Shown here: positions 1 to 12,400 of the stretch, one piece after another
Layout: every line of letters starts with the position of its first letter
How positions within the stretch are numbered: position 1 is the stretch's first letter
Source: Microvelia longipes
Lineage: Eukaryota > Arthropoda > Insecta > Hemiptera > Veliidae
Assembly (NCBI GenBank): GCA_018340805.1
Contig: JACMZG010001911.1
Coordinates: forward strand, 55,240,781 to 55,304,780
Length of the DNA: 64,000 nt
Reading direction: 5' to 3'
Program-made: the position numbers and the translations under genes
The notes under the pieces: model-generated
Told to the model about the DNA's origin: nothing
Database searches by the model: none
What the model saw: only the letters and a program-made list of their open reading frames with translations

Positions 1-467
1 CCTGCCATATATATATTAGAAAATTTAAAAATAGTAAAGAGTAATTTAGATTCATATAAAAGACATACCAACAATCATTCTTACAAAACTAGGCATAGTA
101 ATCAATTATTAACAGCTAAACATCGAACTAAATTATTCGAGAAATCTCCCTACCATAATGGTATAATTTTCTATAATAACCTACCTGAGAGTGTTCAATC
201 TGAAGAGAGCTTTAAAAAGTTCATTAGAGAATGTAAGGAATACCTAACAAGTAAAGTCATATACCAGATTAAGTCCTTTTTATAAATAAAAATATGTTTT
301 GTCCTTTTTCATTGTTAACTTTAGAATTTTAACTATTTATTTAATTAACTTATTTATTTTATTTTTTTGTGTAAGTATGTAAAAGCATGACGATTCTCAT
401 TGTATCAAAAAAGTTGTACTTATTAGAGAATAAACGATTATGTTATGTTATGTTATGTTATGTTATG
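1..467 (+). mobile_element. 3' end of a non-LTR retrotransposon (reverse transcriptase C-terminus, 3'UTR, pentanucleotide tail)
   Basis: An open frame runs from the window edge to a TAA at 283-285. Its C-terminal residues (YKTRHSNQLL, then IIFYNNLPESV and a short basic end) match the tail region of Jockey/CR1-type reverse transcriptase ORFs. A 3'UTR follows with AATAAA at 429-434, and directly after it a (TTATG)n tail of about six units at 438-467. Tail and signal together mark the true 3' end of a retrotransposed copy. The next base onward is BEL/Pao pol, so this element inserted into the BEL copy. A related element lies at 40555-41191 on the other strand with a (TTATC)-type tail. Confidence 0.75.
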
Positions 468-1718
468 GAAAGATCATTTGCGATCTCTAAATCCGTTTAT
501 TGATCATTTAGGTTTATTAAGAGTTGGAGGTCGTCTCGGGTATTCCGGTTTGGAGAATAGGCACCCTATAATATTACCTAAAAAAACTCATACATCTGAA
601 TTCATTGTAAGATACTGTCATGAAAGAATCTTTCATCAGGGTCGAAGTATGACACAGAATGAAATACGCTCACGTGGGTTCTGGGTTATTGGCGCTTCAT
701 ATCATGTAAGAAAACTCATATCTCAGTGCATGATATGCAAGAGAGTTCGAGGAAGATATGAAACTCCAATAATGTCGAACCTACCTGACAGTAGGGGTAG
801 AAAGTTATCCTTTGCCTACAGCGCTGTGGATTGCTTCGGACCATTTTATGTGCGTCTAGGGCAGAAGACAAGAGAAACGTTACGGTGTAATTTTCACCTG
901 TCTTGCATCAAGAGCCATAACATTGGACGTCCTCGACTCTATGAACACGGATTCGTTTATTAATGGATTAAGACGATTTTTATCACGAAGAGGTGAGATC
1001 CGGGAGTTGAGATCTGATCTGGGAACCAATTTTGTTGGGGCCAAAGAAGAGTTACGAAAATCGTTAAAAGAACTACAACTTCAAGACATTTCTAAATATT
1101 TATCGCTCCGTTCATGTAATTTTATCTGGAAATTTAACTGCCCCAAAGCTAGTCATATGAACGGTGTTGTAGAGCGATTAATAGGTTCTGTGAGGAAAAT
1201 TCTCGAAGTTATGCTAATCAATCAACAAGGGTTGCTTACAGACGATAGTTTGCGCACATTTTTTTTGAATGTGAGAACATAGTCAACGGGAGGCCCCTTA
1301 CAATTACAAACATACAGGACCCTAGCTCACTTGAGCCACTAACACCTAACCACGCCATCTTACTTCAACCAGACCTATATTGCCTCCTCCAGGAATATTT
1401 TCCGATAATTATGTTAAGAAAAGGTGGAGACACGTTCAACATTTAGCAGAAGAGTTTTGGAGGAGATGGAGGAAAGAATACTTAACTAACTTACAAAAAA
1501 GAGAAAAGTGGCAAGATAAAAAAAGAAATATAGCCGTAGGCGATGTGGTAATTTGTGAGGACGACCAAATACCAAGAAACCAATGGCCACTTGCTATAGT
1601 TGAAGAAGTTAAGAAGAGCTCAGATGGAACTGTGCGCAGAGTGACTATTCGTAACGGAAACGACAAGACACTTGAAAGACCAGTTTCAAAGCTTATCCTT
1701 CTATTACCTGCAAGTTAA
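468..1718 (+). pseudogene. BEL/Pao retrotransposon pol, integrase region, frameshifted
   Basis: The translation starts in the BEL zinc-binding region (PFIDHLGLLRVGGRL, then a His/Cys block around CHERIFHQG and QCMICKRVRG). It continues through the integrase core: the first Asp in AVDCFGPF, the second in SDLGTNF and the Glu in NGVVERLIG. It ends in the C-terminal module conserved in Pao elements (RRWRKEYLTNLQ, then GDVVICEDD). All three catalytic acidic residues can be seen, but the frame changes near 880 and again near 1265 and 1380. This copy therefore cannot make an intact protein. The 5' part of pol and gag are missing or lie behind the inserted non-LTR element. Confidence 0.85.
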
Positions 1719-1778
1719 GGTTCGATTCCCGTCGAGGAGCCATAGCTTGAAAGTTCAAAGAAGAACTTTGGGGAGCCA

Positions 1779-2074
1779 TGTCGCAGGCGTATATTATTAT
1801 TTCTAATAGTCAAGGCATTTGACTTGTTATTTTATGTCAGATTTGATTTTATTTGTCAGATTTTATTAATTCGTTTATATAGACATCAAGATAAACGAGT
1901 CAAATACCTTTTACGTTAATCATTCACATAATTCGTTCATTAACAAGTTACACAAGTTCATTTTCAAGTTCATGATAGTTAAGTTCTGTTTAATGTAATA
2001 AAATATATGATCAGTAAAGGGTTTAAATGTTAAAGTTTTATTAAAATATCCGTGTTGTCGTAAGGACAGCGACA
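1779..2074 (+). repeat. BEL/Pao 3' LTR
   Basis: The 296-bp segment begins TGTCGC and ends GCGACA, a perfect 6-bp inverted terminal pair of the TG...CA type. It follows the end of pol by 60 bp and is preceded by a purine tract (GAAGAACTTTGGGGAG). An AATAAA lies in its second half (about 1999-2004). No second LTR is visible in the window, so LTR identity and age cannot be measured. The LTR ends 107 bp upstream of the first KXD1 coding exon. Confidence 0.7.
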
Positions 2075-2184
2075 TAAAGGGTTGCTTTCTAGACGATCAT
2101 TCGGAATCTTTTTAAAACTCTTTGTTCGCATTGTCATAAATGACAATTTTTTGATCATCTTTTGCTTTGTTTTTTTTACAGGTA

Positions 2185-5100
2185 ATGGCAGAGATTACTC
2201 CAGACAGTGAAGAGGTTGGAAGTATAGAATGTTTTCAAAACTATACAGCTCCTGAAGTATTTATACAAGGATTAGCCGGAACAGTCGATCAGCAGGATGT
2301 TGAGTGTATTATTAGAGCTCAAAAACAAATGTTAGTGCCTTACTTATTAATTATAATAGTCTTACCTAATAGCTCAAGAGCCAGGTTAAATAAATGTAAC
2401 TCATTTTGTACTACTTCAAACCAAATTTTTCTGAAAATATACCTTTAATTATGAAGGAAAAGCATAGTCTGACTATCTAGAGTGGAGCCTTTCTCTGCGC
2501 TTATGATTGTGCATGCTCAAAATTTTATAAAATCGCACTTATTCCATTTTTCTTACAATAAGTTCCTTGTAGATTGTGTGCAAAATATGAAGAGAAACCT
2601 TTTGGAAGGTGATGAAATAAACAGCTGATAAGTTAAACAGCCGCTTATTGTATTATTTATAAATAAATAAAATTTCCTATAAAACAATTTTTTTGTCAAA
2701 ATCGTATTACTAAAACTAAAGTTATGACATTTGTTAAATGGCCAAAAAAATGCACTAGAAGTGAAAAAATTTTCAAAGAAATTTGATGACTTTGCATAAA
2801 TTGATCATTTTTTTGATGTATTTGAAGGAGCCATATCTATGGCTCCTTTGATGTTGTAGTCATCCGATTTTGATGAACACTCGTTTTAAAGAACATGTTA
2901 TCAACTTTAAAAAATATTCTCTTCATGTTTTGCACACGACCCAGAGAGAACCACTTATTTCAAGAAAACTGAAATTTGTGCGATTTTATAAAATTTTGAG
3001 GATGAGCAATAATATGAAGGGCTCCACTCTGGATAGGCGACTATGTTTTTTCTACATAATTTAGGTATATTTTCAGATAGATTTTGTTTGAAGTAGTACA
3101 TAATGAGTCACATTTTTTCAGGTGCAGCTCTTGGACTATAAGACTATCTATATATCTGATCTTTGAATTTCAAATACTCATTCATTACTTTAAGCTTTTT
3201 AAAATGTCAATCTTTGGGTCTTGTTGTGTTTTCTAAAAACATTTTCATGACATTATTAATAACTGCAAGAATTGCAAAATCCTTATAACTCGTAAAATTC
3301 ATTAGGAAATTTTTGAATGTAGCACTCATCTAAGTCCTTACATAAAACAAAAAATGTATCATGTTTTATCTCATTGTTATCATTAGGTTAATTTTATCAA
3401 ATTACATCAGTGGTGTTTAGCAGCATTTATTTATTATTACTTTTATTTATTTATATTATTATTACATAGCTATAATACATATAGATATAATTTGTCATTA
3501 TCATACATACATATAAAGTTATAAAAACAATAAAATACAATTGATTACATATTTAAATTAAAAAAGTGTAGTCAGTAGATTGATTAAATTGAGCGTAGTC
3601 AGTAGGTGAATGGGTGACCTCTGGGAATAAAACACATTTTTACTGTTTGAAGACAAGCAAACCAAGCCTGAAGATTAATTGAATCATAAATTGGGTGGTT
3701 TTCATGGTTTGAGGATGAGCCAAGTAAGGAAAAATTCTGAGATCTCTCGTACCCAATTTTTTCAAACTTTCAAAACCTTTATATTTTCAAGCTATTGACA
3801 CAAATAGCTTTGTTTTATTTTCCATGCAATTTAAATTATTTTCAATTGTATTTTTCCAGGTTACAGAGGTTTGAAAAGACAAATGAAATGCTGGCTAATT
3901 GCAACACATTGTGTGTAACCAGGTTAAAAACAGCATCCGTTGAGTTTAAGAAACATGTTCAATTGTTATCTGAAATGAGGAAAGATTTAGACAATGTTTT
4001 CAAAAGAATACAGAATATTAAGAGTAAAGTTATCACACAGTATCCTGAAGGCTTAGCAAGTAAGATAATTATTACTATATTCCTAATATTTAGAGTTAAG
4101 TATTAAAATCGAATATCAATTCGATTTTACTTTTCGTGAGTTAAAACGTACACAATGAGATTTCCACGGTCAAATAAAAGTGAACTGTGATGTTTTTTTA
4201 CAAAAGAATAAAGATGTTAACAGATTTAAGGAATTTGTTAAAATTAAATGAAAATGTCAAACAAAAATGACAAATGTCATTAAATAATTGTAAATATAGA
4301 AAAATACATAACTTGGTACAAATGCAACTATGGAGCATGAAGTTATGTAATAAAAGATAGCGTTGTACAGGAGTAACTATCTGAAAATGTTACTCCCTTC
4401 ATAGAGAGGTGGGGAGTAACCATCTAAAGAAGGTTACTCAAAGACCTTCTTTAAATGGTTACTCCCCTCATAGTGTTGTTAGGGAGTAACTACCTTAAGA
4501 AGGTTACTCAGAGACCTTTAAATAGTTACTGCCCTCATAGAGTTGTTGGGGAGTAACGATCGAGAGAAGATTAATCAGAGACCTTCATTTAATGGTTACT
4601 CCCCTTAGATAAGATGCCTTATCTTTGTATTTTCTCCTATTCTAACTCCCAAGAAAAGCACCAATGCTTTTCTACATCCCTGAGTAAGAGCGTATAATAA
4701 GATAAAATATATAAAGATTAGTAATATAATAAAAAAACTAAGGGGAGTAACCAGACTGATTTGTCAAAGGGGAGTAACAATCTAAAGAAGGTCACATAGA
4801 TAAAAAAAAAGCAGTATAGTACTCCCCTAAAAGGGAGTAACTATCTAAAGAAGTGCCATCAGTTTCATAAAATCATTGTCAAAATTTCTATTCAAGACAT
4901 TTTCAGGCCCTATTATCAATTAGATTACCCCAAAATAAAATTTAAAAAAAACTATTTTTTGAAATTAAATCCTTCTGATACAGGTTTTAGAATGTAACCT
5001 CTCTGTGACATTAGCCAAACCCAGTTTATTAGAACTTATATTATGATTGGAATTAATTTACTGTCCTAGTTGGAGCACATAAATAAATATTGAATGTACA

Positions 5101-7493
5101 TGTGTTTAGAAACTATTGAAGAAGTAAGTCTTAGTGAAGAAGAAGTATCAAGTAGTGAAGTAATTCATCAAATCTCACCTTCTTCTGATCAACAGCCTTC
5201 TTTACCTTCGTCTTCTAAACAAACTCATACTCAAGGTAATTGTTTTTATTTTTCTAAGGATGCATTTGCAACTCCCGACCAGACAGAGCACTCTGCTCAT
5301 TACATTCAGTAGTGGAAGAGGGTATAGGGGATATAATTACCCCACCATCGTACTGATCAGAATCAATCTTGGGATCTCGTTTTAACTGTCTTGAGTGATT
5401 ATTGATAAGTTACATTTGTTATCGGTGTTGTTTGTTTTTCTGTTGTGTTAAAAAATAATTAAAGGGACAAAAAAATGATACAAGAAACAAGACAAATTAA
5501 AAATAATTCTGCAAATTTTAATTTTTGCCAACAGGATGGTTTCATTATCAACGGAACAAACTAATAGAGCTTATGTGCACATTACTTTCCCTCCATTTGA
5601 TTTTTTATTTGGCGGGATTTAAGGCTCTGCACTTGGCAACCCCGTTTGAACCTGGTCTGTGCTGTAGAAAACACCTTTAGTTCAAACGCTCTGATCAGTC
5701 AGATCTCGCAAATGAATCCTCTAAGAATTGCATTCAAAGTGTAACTCAATCATTATTTTATACTATAGAGTTTTTCAAAGCATGAATAGTTCTTTAAGAT
5801 ATCCTAGTTATAATTTAGATTCAGGTACCAGTTAATTGTTTCACTAGCTATTGTGAGGATTTTTCTATTGACTAAGGATGAGTAAATAACCAATTACCAA
5901 AGGAGTATCAACACAAAAAAATCTGTCAACACTGCCGTCCCTCAAATTCAACTCGTACCTGAAACTAGATCAGTAATATCGTAATGTATAGTTAATACAT
6001 TTATGTGGGGAAAATTTTCTCACTGGTAACAGAAACTAAATTATTATGGAAATCAGTAATATTGTGATGTAGGATAATATCATCCTTTTGAAAGAAAACA
6101 TTGTCCTTATGAGGGAAAATATCACATTTAATAAAATTCAAATTTTTGAGGATATAATACTATTGAGGCACTTACGAGGTAACCGTTCAAAGTGTTTACA
6201 GAGAAACAGAAACTGTTTTACTCAGTTATAACAGAAAAAGTGTTACTCTGTGAATGACATTTCTTATAAACTTGCTTTTCTATGACTTACCCTAGTTTTT
6301 TTGAGACTAAAACTAAATGAAAGCAAACTAAACTATTTATTGAATTAATAGAATATAAAGTAATTAGTCTATAAGTATTATTAACAACTAGAAAATAATT
6401 TAAAAAAGGAAACAAAATCAAACTACCCTGGTATGCCTACCTACCACTTCAATAGCACGAAACTTACATATACATACATACATAGCACAATAAACATAAA
6501 ATATAATATAATACAACAGATACTATAAAAATTTTAAATATATAATAAAATATTATAATAATTATAACATTAATAAAACACCCAAGTCTCTTCACATATA
6601 ATATTATTGACAGAAGCCAGCTTTCAACATTTCGGTCATCATCAGTGCCGGCGAACGATGTATAAAGGTAGTAAGGATCACTTGTTTGCTTCGACAAATC
6701 GGACCGATTTGTTGAAGCAAACAAGTAACTCCTTACTACTTTATACATTCTCGCTGGCACTGATGATGACCGAAATGTTGAAAGCTGGCTCTGTCAATAA
6801 ATATCATATGTGAAGAGACTTGGGTGTTTATTAATGTTATAATTATTATAATATTAAAAATTTTATAGTATCTGTTGTATAAATAGTATATGTGGAGAGA
6901 CTTGGGTGTTTTATTAATACTATATATACTTCACTTGCGCTTCTTCTTTTCCTGATAATTATAACAATATATAATAATTAACAAATTTTTAAAATATAAA
7001 AATCTTGTTTTTTGGTTGATATAAATCTTTGTTGGAAATCCCACTAGACTGGAGTCTGTGTGTGGGGTTTTCAAAAAAAGTTAAACATACGTAAAGAACA
7101 CTGTATAGTCTTAGAAAGATACAAGCACCCTCAAGAGGAGTACTGCTCTCTTCAGGAGATCAGTTAAATTATAAAAGTTTGGGTAGTCTTTCGGCCACTG
7201 CTGTTTTCTAGAAGAGTTTCGAAGGAAATAAGTTGTACTAGAGAATTACATTGACCAATATGGGATTCATGAAACATTCTTGTTTTTATTTTTTAGCATT
7301 GTTACTTCTACCTTATTAGATGCCACTAAATAATTCTTCGTTATTAGATGTTACTGTATGATTTATGATAATTTGGAAAATACTAAACTCTGTCCTAGGA
7401 GGAGGTGAAATGACTAATGAAGAAAAAAGACTGAGCTCTTCCAGTGAAGATGATAATCAAGATTCTTCTCCAAACACTACTGACAGTGGATAA
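2185..7493 (+). CDS. KXD1: KXD1 (KxDL motif-containing protein 1), complete coding sequence in four exons after a UTR exon upstream
   Basis: Coding exons are 2185-2330, 3860-4059, 5110-5235 and 7399-7493. All introns are GT-AG and the phases (2, 1, 1) join into 567 nt, 188 residues plus stop. KXD1 is a small coiled-coil protein that binds BLOC-1/BORC subunits and acts in lysosome and lysosome-related organelle positioning. Residues 49-65 (LQRFEKTNEML) and the helix ending MRKDLDNVFKRI match the family closely; the C-terminus is Ser/Glu-rich as in vertebrate KXD1 (176 residues in human). The name-giving KxDL reads RKDL here, so the first Lys is Arg. The ATG lies three bases after an acceptor (AG at 2180-2181), so a 5'UTR exon must lie upstream, beyond or inside the BEL debris. 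No poly(A) signal was assigned. Introns carry a foldback element, a repeat fragment, a 69-bp array and a palindrome. Confidence 0.93.
2356..3147. mobile_element. Foldback (palindromic) non-autonomous element, copy 1, in KXD1 intron
   Basis: The two ends are long reverse complements of each other. The left arm (about 2356-2650, containing ACTCATTTTGTACTACTTC) reappears inverted at about 2860-3147 (GAAGTAGTACATAATGAGT). The arms exceed 250 bp and diverge by point changes. No protein is encoded. A second copy is at 61505-62025. The element starts only 25 bp after the exon 2 donor of KXD1. Confidence 0.7.
3560..3775 (+). repeat. Fragment of interspersed repeat family A (3' part)
   Basis: It contains the family hallmarks GACAAGCAAACCAAGCC and a terminal CTCGTACCCAATTTTTT. 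Longer copies at 15430-16175 and 33230-33805 define the family; its right end is usually AGGTACCCCGTACCC followed by a T run. Confidence 0.5.
4340..4860. repeat. GGGAGTAAC/GTTACTCCC tandem and inverted repeats in KXD1 intron
   Basis: Three imperfect units of about 69 bp start at about 4389 with GTTACTCCCYTCATAG. Each contains GGGGAGTAAC followed by GAAGGTTACTCA. Further GGGGAGTAAC copies follow at 4741-4850. Because GTTACTCCCC is the reverse complement of GGGGAGTAAC, each unit is self-complementary and can form local hairpins. No coding capacity was seen. Confidence 0.75.
5236..6510. other. KXD1 intron 4, left part: no gene recognised
   Basis: AT-rich unique-looking sequence. Short open frames here have no recognisable domain, no good splice context and no codon pattern. 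Nothing else is supported. Confidence 0.5.
6511..6880. mobile_element. Near-perfect palindrome P1 with hammerhead-like core in both arms
   Basis: The arms of about 185 bp are reverse complements around a centre at 6703 (AAATCGGACCGATTT). The right arm carries CTGATGATGACCGAAATG; the left arm has the complement. The flanks are TA-rich. A further partial copy of the outer arm (GAGACTTGGGTGTTT) follows at 6890-6920. The CTGANGA...GAAA pattern is known from Penelope-like element terminal repeats, where it forms hammerhead ribozymes. Here the intervening stem is very short, so activity is doubtful. Confidence 0.7.
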
Positions 7494-8276
7494 ATTCATA
7501 CTTTAGATTCTATTTTACCTCACAAGCAGTGTTTTCACTTTAGCTCCCTGCATTGTGGAATCAACAGGTCCATGCTTATCAGTGTGGCAAACTTTTTTAG
7601 CGTGTGAAAATCCTGATATTGTGTCCAACATAAATTATATTTACTATACCAAGTCCAAGTTTTAAGTTTAAAATTGAAAGTATTGTTTAAGTAAACAATA
7701 TTTTTTTCTCGTGAATCTTACTTTTATTACATATTATATTTTCTTAATTGCTTAGAAAAATGTACAAAAATTAATATATTTTCAGTTAATTATTAAACAA
7801 AATATAGATTAAAATTGATGCATCTTCCTCAGTACGCCAGAAGTTACAAGATTAGTTCGAAACCCTATGTGAAACTAGTCTTAAAATAAGTTTGCTATCA
7901 TAACTTTCACAGCATACATTTATTTTAATATTAATTTTATTTATTTAAAAGTAACAAATTATTTAAAAAATGTTTTAAAATAAACTGTTGTAATGCATCA
8001 ACTATTATTGTTTAGATAAAAAAAAATAAAAAATATTTTGTGATGATTTTACATTCCCGTTATATATATTTTTTATGTGGACTGTATATACTTTTTTAAT
8101 GTATCAAGTTATTCTAGTCTAAAAATTAAGAAAAAAACCATAAAAATTTTGTAAGTAGTAAAATATTTGGTAGTAAATATGTATATTTTCTTTTTTTATT
8201 TTATGTATAGTAATTTATTTGTTGAAATTAAAGACATTTTTGACTTATAAAATTTTTATTTAAATTTTACCCAGAG

Positions 8277-8366
8277 GCCTAAGGCCCGTATTCAAAGACA
8301 TCTTCCTAACATTCTCCTTGTTTCTTAAGGAGAATGTCAGTAAGATGTCTATGAATACGGGCCTAA
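8277..8366. mobile_element. Short palindromic MITE with GGCCCGTATTCA ends
   Basis: The left end AGGCCCGTATTCAAAGACATC and the right end GATGTCTATGAATACGGGCC are reverse complements; the whole 90 bp folds into one hairpin around TTGTTTCTTAAG. Both sides show TA, which would fit a TA target duplication. That is inference. Confidence 0.7.
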
Positions 8367-8399
8367 AAATTAAAGGGTTTCCCCTTAAAGAGACATGCT

Positions 8400-8650
8400 C
8401 TAGTGTTAGTAATCAGAGAGAGGTGATAGACCACCTGCGTGGCCAGTAAGTAGGCCATGTTGTTGGGGCCTTTTTGCTGACTCCTTTAGATAGAAGATAG
8501 TGTTCTGCCTTATGAATCCTAGTGTAGGCATTTTACGTCTAATCCACAGAAGAGACGTGACTTTACTCTAAGTTTCTATTGCTTCAACTAGAAACAATAC
8601 GTGCCCCACTTCTAGACCAGGCTTTCCTGCTCACCAAAACCAGAAATCAT
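8400..8650. repeat. SINE body fragment
   Basis: The segment with GATAGTGTTCTGCC, AGTGTAGGCATTTTACGTC and CTAATCCACAGAAGAG matches, with divergence, the body of the tRNA-derived SINE at 36235-36752. The tRNA-like head is not recognisable here. Confidence 0.5.
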
Positions 8651-9440
8651 ATTGTTGTTTTATATTATTTGTTGTTAAATTTAGCAAATTTTCATAGCCT
8701 CGAAAGCTCTTTCTGCAATCCTGTGAGGCTTGCTCTTTTGTTTTAGTATATATTGTAACATGGCATTTTGCCATGTATTTAGCAAGTTTTCATTTCCTGT
8801 CCTCTGGTGATATGGATACACTTTTTAAAAAAATCAATGAAGTTTTCAAAACAATCTATTTTTTTATATACTCCAATTTACATTTTCCCCAATTTAAGTT
8901 ACCAAAAGTGGTAAAAAATTACTATAATTTATTGAGAAATGTCAACCCAACACAGTGCTTTTGGATATAAATAAGAATAACTCATTATAAATTAAAAAAT
9001 ATATGTATTTAAGTCTTTCTTACTCATTTAAAGAAAAACAAAGTTCAAACAATACTATACAATAGGGATAAAAAATCTTAAATATACAACTATATATATC
9101 TAAATCTATCAATACAAGTATTTATAATATAAGTCAAGATTTTTATAATAAAAATTATAACAATACATTATCTGAGATTATCTCTCTTATATACAATTTA
9201 TAATTAAAATAATTTGATGTGAATTTAACGTATGAATTGATTGTATAACTGTGGTGACACATGAATATTTTCATGGTTACATCACAGGGTCAATAGTTTT
9301 GACCTAGGTTTGATTCTGATACCTTTAAGTTTGGAAACAGTAAAAACTAAGAAAAAACATTTCTACTCAAAAACTTAGTCTTAATTTTTACTATTCATTT
9401 TGGTACTTACTAACTGTATCAAAATATTTTTACACACTAA

Positions 9441-12400
9441 TTATTCTTCCTGCATTTTATACTTCCGCCAGACAAGTTCAGCTAGGGCCGATCTCTTTAG
9501 ATCAGCAGCCAGATCTACAGGATCTTCATCATAATCATAATGATAGAGACCACTATCCAGCTCCACTGTAGTATCCATTGTAATATCATACTTGTTATCG
9601 TCATCTTCTAGTAAACAAATGTTATGTAAAACACAGCATCCCATGATGATGTCTTTGATAAACTCTAAATCTAAACTATCTATCATTTTCTTCAAACAAC
9701 CACATCTGAAAATAACAACAAGGTGCTTTATAAACACTTTAAGCAGTGTGCAGATCCCTATTGACTGTGCATGTACAGGACTCTGTATCGTCTCTGCTCA
9801 GTACAACAGAATGCAGCTCCAAACACCTGTTGTACTCTCGAGTTCAGTATATTTACATAATAGGTGTAATTAAGTTTAAGTTTTTTTTATACACAACCTT
9901 CAGAATTGAAGTGAGAAGATATAGAAAGGACTACATGAGACATCAATATGCTGCAGTACCTGTAGCAGGGATAGGATCAATATGTTCCAACGTAAGAAGA
10001 AGAAAAAATCTAATTTTAAGCCAATCTGGGTAAAAAAACAAGAAGCTATGAAGATATGTGAAACAAGGTGCCAAATAAAGAACTTAGCCTCTTCATCTCG
10101 TAATGACTACCACAGAATTAAACTTAAATATTTCAAAAACTCTACAAGCAACAGATGCTGCCGAGGTTTTGTTTTTTGTTTTGTTGTTCTTATCAGTTTT
10201 CGTACCTTATGGGAGAAATGAATGAATCTTATCTCTGATTAGCCTTTTGACTGACAGTCTCTTAGTTCATTGTAAGATATCTCCCAACCACCGTTTGGTC
10301 AAGATAGAGCTTCTTGCCCCTCGGAATTATGTAAACCTTGTTATTTTAATTTAATTTTTGAGTCACAGTTTATATATGACTTTAAGTCTGTCATATATAC
10401 GCGGTGTGTTCAAAAAGTATCGAGAATGTTCACTTAATTGTTGACAGCTGCTTTGCTTGCACGTGTTTTGGATCGGTATTCGATTTTTACCTATTCAAAA
10501 AATGGATCAAAGAACCTGTATCAAATGTTGTGTGTAAAACGAAATTAAGTGCATGGATACATTCCAAATGTTGACTGTGGCATACGGAGAAGCTACCTTG
10601 GACCGAAGCAACAAATCGTGGGTTTATGGTTATGACGTGGAAACCAAAGCTCAATCATCTCAATGGAAGCTGCCTCACTAACCAAGGCCAAAAAAAGCGC
10701 ACCAAGTTCGGTCGAATGTGAAAGTTTTGCTAACAGTTTTCTTTAAATTTAGGGGCTTGATGCATCATGAGTTCTTGCCACAGGTTAGAACAGTCAATAA
10801 GGAATATTACCTGCAAGTTATGAGCAAAAACGCCCGGATTTGTGGAAGAACAAAAATTGGCTTTTGCACCATGATAGCGCCCCTGCTTACACATCGTTGC
10901 TTGGGCAAAAACAACACACTAATGATGCTGTAGCCACCATATTCCCCAGATCTGGCCCCCAGTGACTTTTTCTTGTTCCCTAAACTGAAGAGGCCCATGA
11001 AAGGACGACATTACGCTACGCTTGATGAGACAAAGACAGCATCAAAGGAGGAGCTGAACAAGATAAAAAAATAATTTTTTGAAGTGCTTCGAAGATTGGA
11101 AAAACCGTTGGCACAAGTGTATAATATCTCATGGGGATTTCTTTAAAGGGGACAAAATAGGTATTCATGAATAAATAAATAATTTTTGAAAAGACACAAA
11201 ATTTGCAATACTTTTTGAACACACCTCCTAATTTAATTTCTTTTTATTAAAGTGAGTTTAATAAGGATTTTTATTAAACTGATTTTTATCAGATGTTATA
11301 CTTTTTGTTTCACTGGATTTTCGCTAGTGCCCGCTATTATTGTTTCATTGCACTTCCTCTATTTTATCTTAATCAAAACTTCAATATGATAGATGATGTG
11401 TGAAGGTCAATATGATGGTGTGAAGAAATTCCAGTTCATGTGAATATTCTCGAGGTGCCAAGGCATTTATGTATAAAAATAAGGGGTCTCATTTTTTATT
11501 TGACATTTTAGGAGGTGGAAGATTAATAAAACCAGTATTTACCTTGCTTTTAGTAGAGCAAAGGCACCTTCTATAACCTCCCATGTTGATAACAATGACT
11601 CATTATATTGCTGCTGTTTGACTGTCAGATTACCATCATCAGAGTAAGGTTTCATCAGGTACAAGCTGAGTGGATAAGCACAGTCACCCACCAGATGACA
11701 TTCACTGGGAACAGTGTTAGGTTCTTTTTCCAGAGCTAGGTACATGGGGGATGCTTTCCATACGGTTGAGTCATGTAACGACCCTGGCCAGCCAGCACAC
11801 ACGTCTAGGAACAAACCTGCATCAAAAACAAATAGAATACAGTTAATAAAATAATACAGTTGGTCATTTTTTGTTGACATAATAGGCTTTTAAAAGCCAT
11901 TTTATGTGACTTAGAGGATTAATATGAGATTTCTGACTCTGTACTTTGGACATAAGCAAATGATACAACAATAATAATTGAATTTTAAAAAAGTATACAG
12001 TCAATTTGTGTTCTTGAAAAAACAATAATATAAAGAGACAGATTAATAAATAAAAATTAATAATTGATTAAAAATAATAATAGAAGTTATTACAACATAA
12101 CTAGATAAATAGAGTTGCACTAGATGTAAGGTGCCACAAAAATAATTTTTAAATGAAGCTTTGAGACATTTTTAAAGCTATAATACATTTGTAGTCTAAG
12201 CAGTTTTGATGATAGACTAGTCCAGGTAAGGGTTGGTACAAACTTGCATATTCAGATGACCAATCAAAGTTCCAGCTTGACTTATTAGAAAGGCCAGAGC
12301 CTTCTTGACAACTCTAAAAATGACTCTTCTGACTAAATCATTAGTTGTTTTGATGGAGATTTTGTGTTATAGACTCAGCATGATGTTTAATAAAAAAAAA

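Larger units (their letters stand above)
7494..9440. other. Tail-to-tail intergenic region between KXD1 and the HARBI1-like gene
   Basis: KXD1 (+) and the HARBI1-like gene (-) converge here. It contains a small palindromic MITE (8277-8366) and a SINE body (about 8400-8650); the rest is AT-rich. No further gene is supported. Confidence 0.6.
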
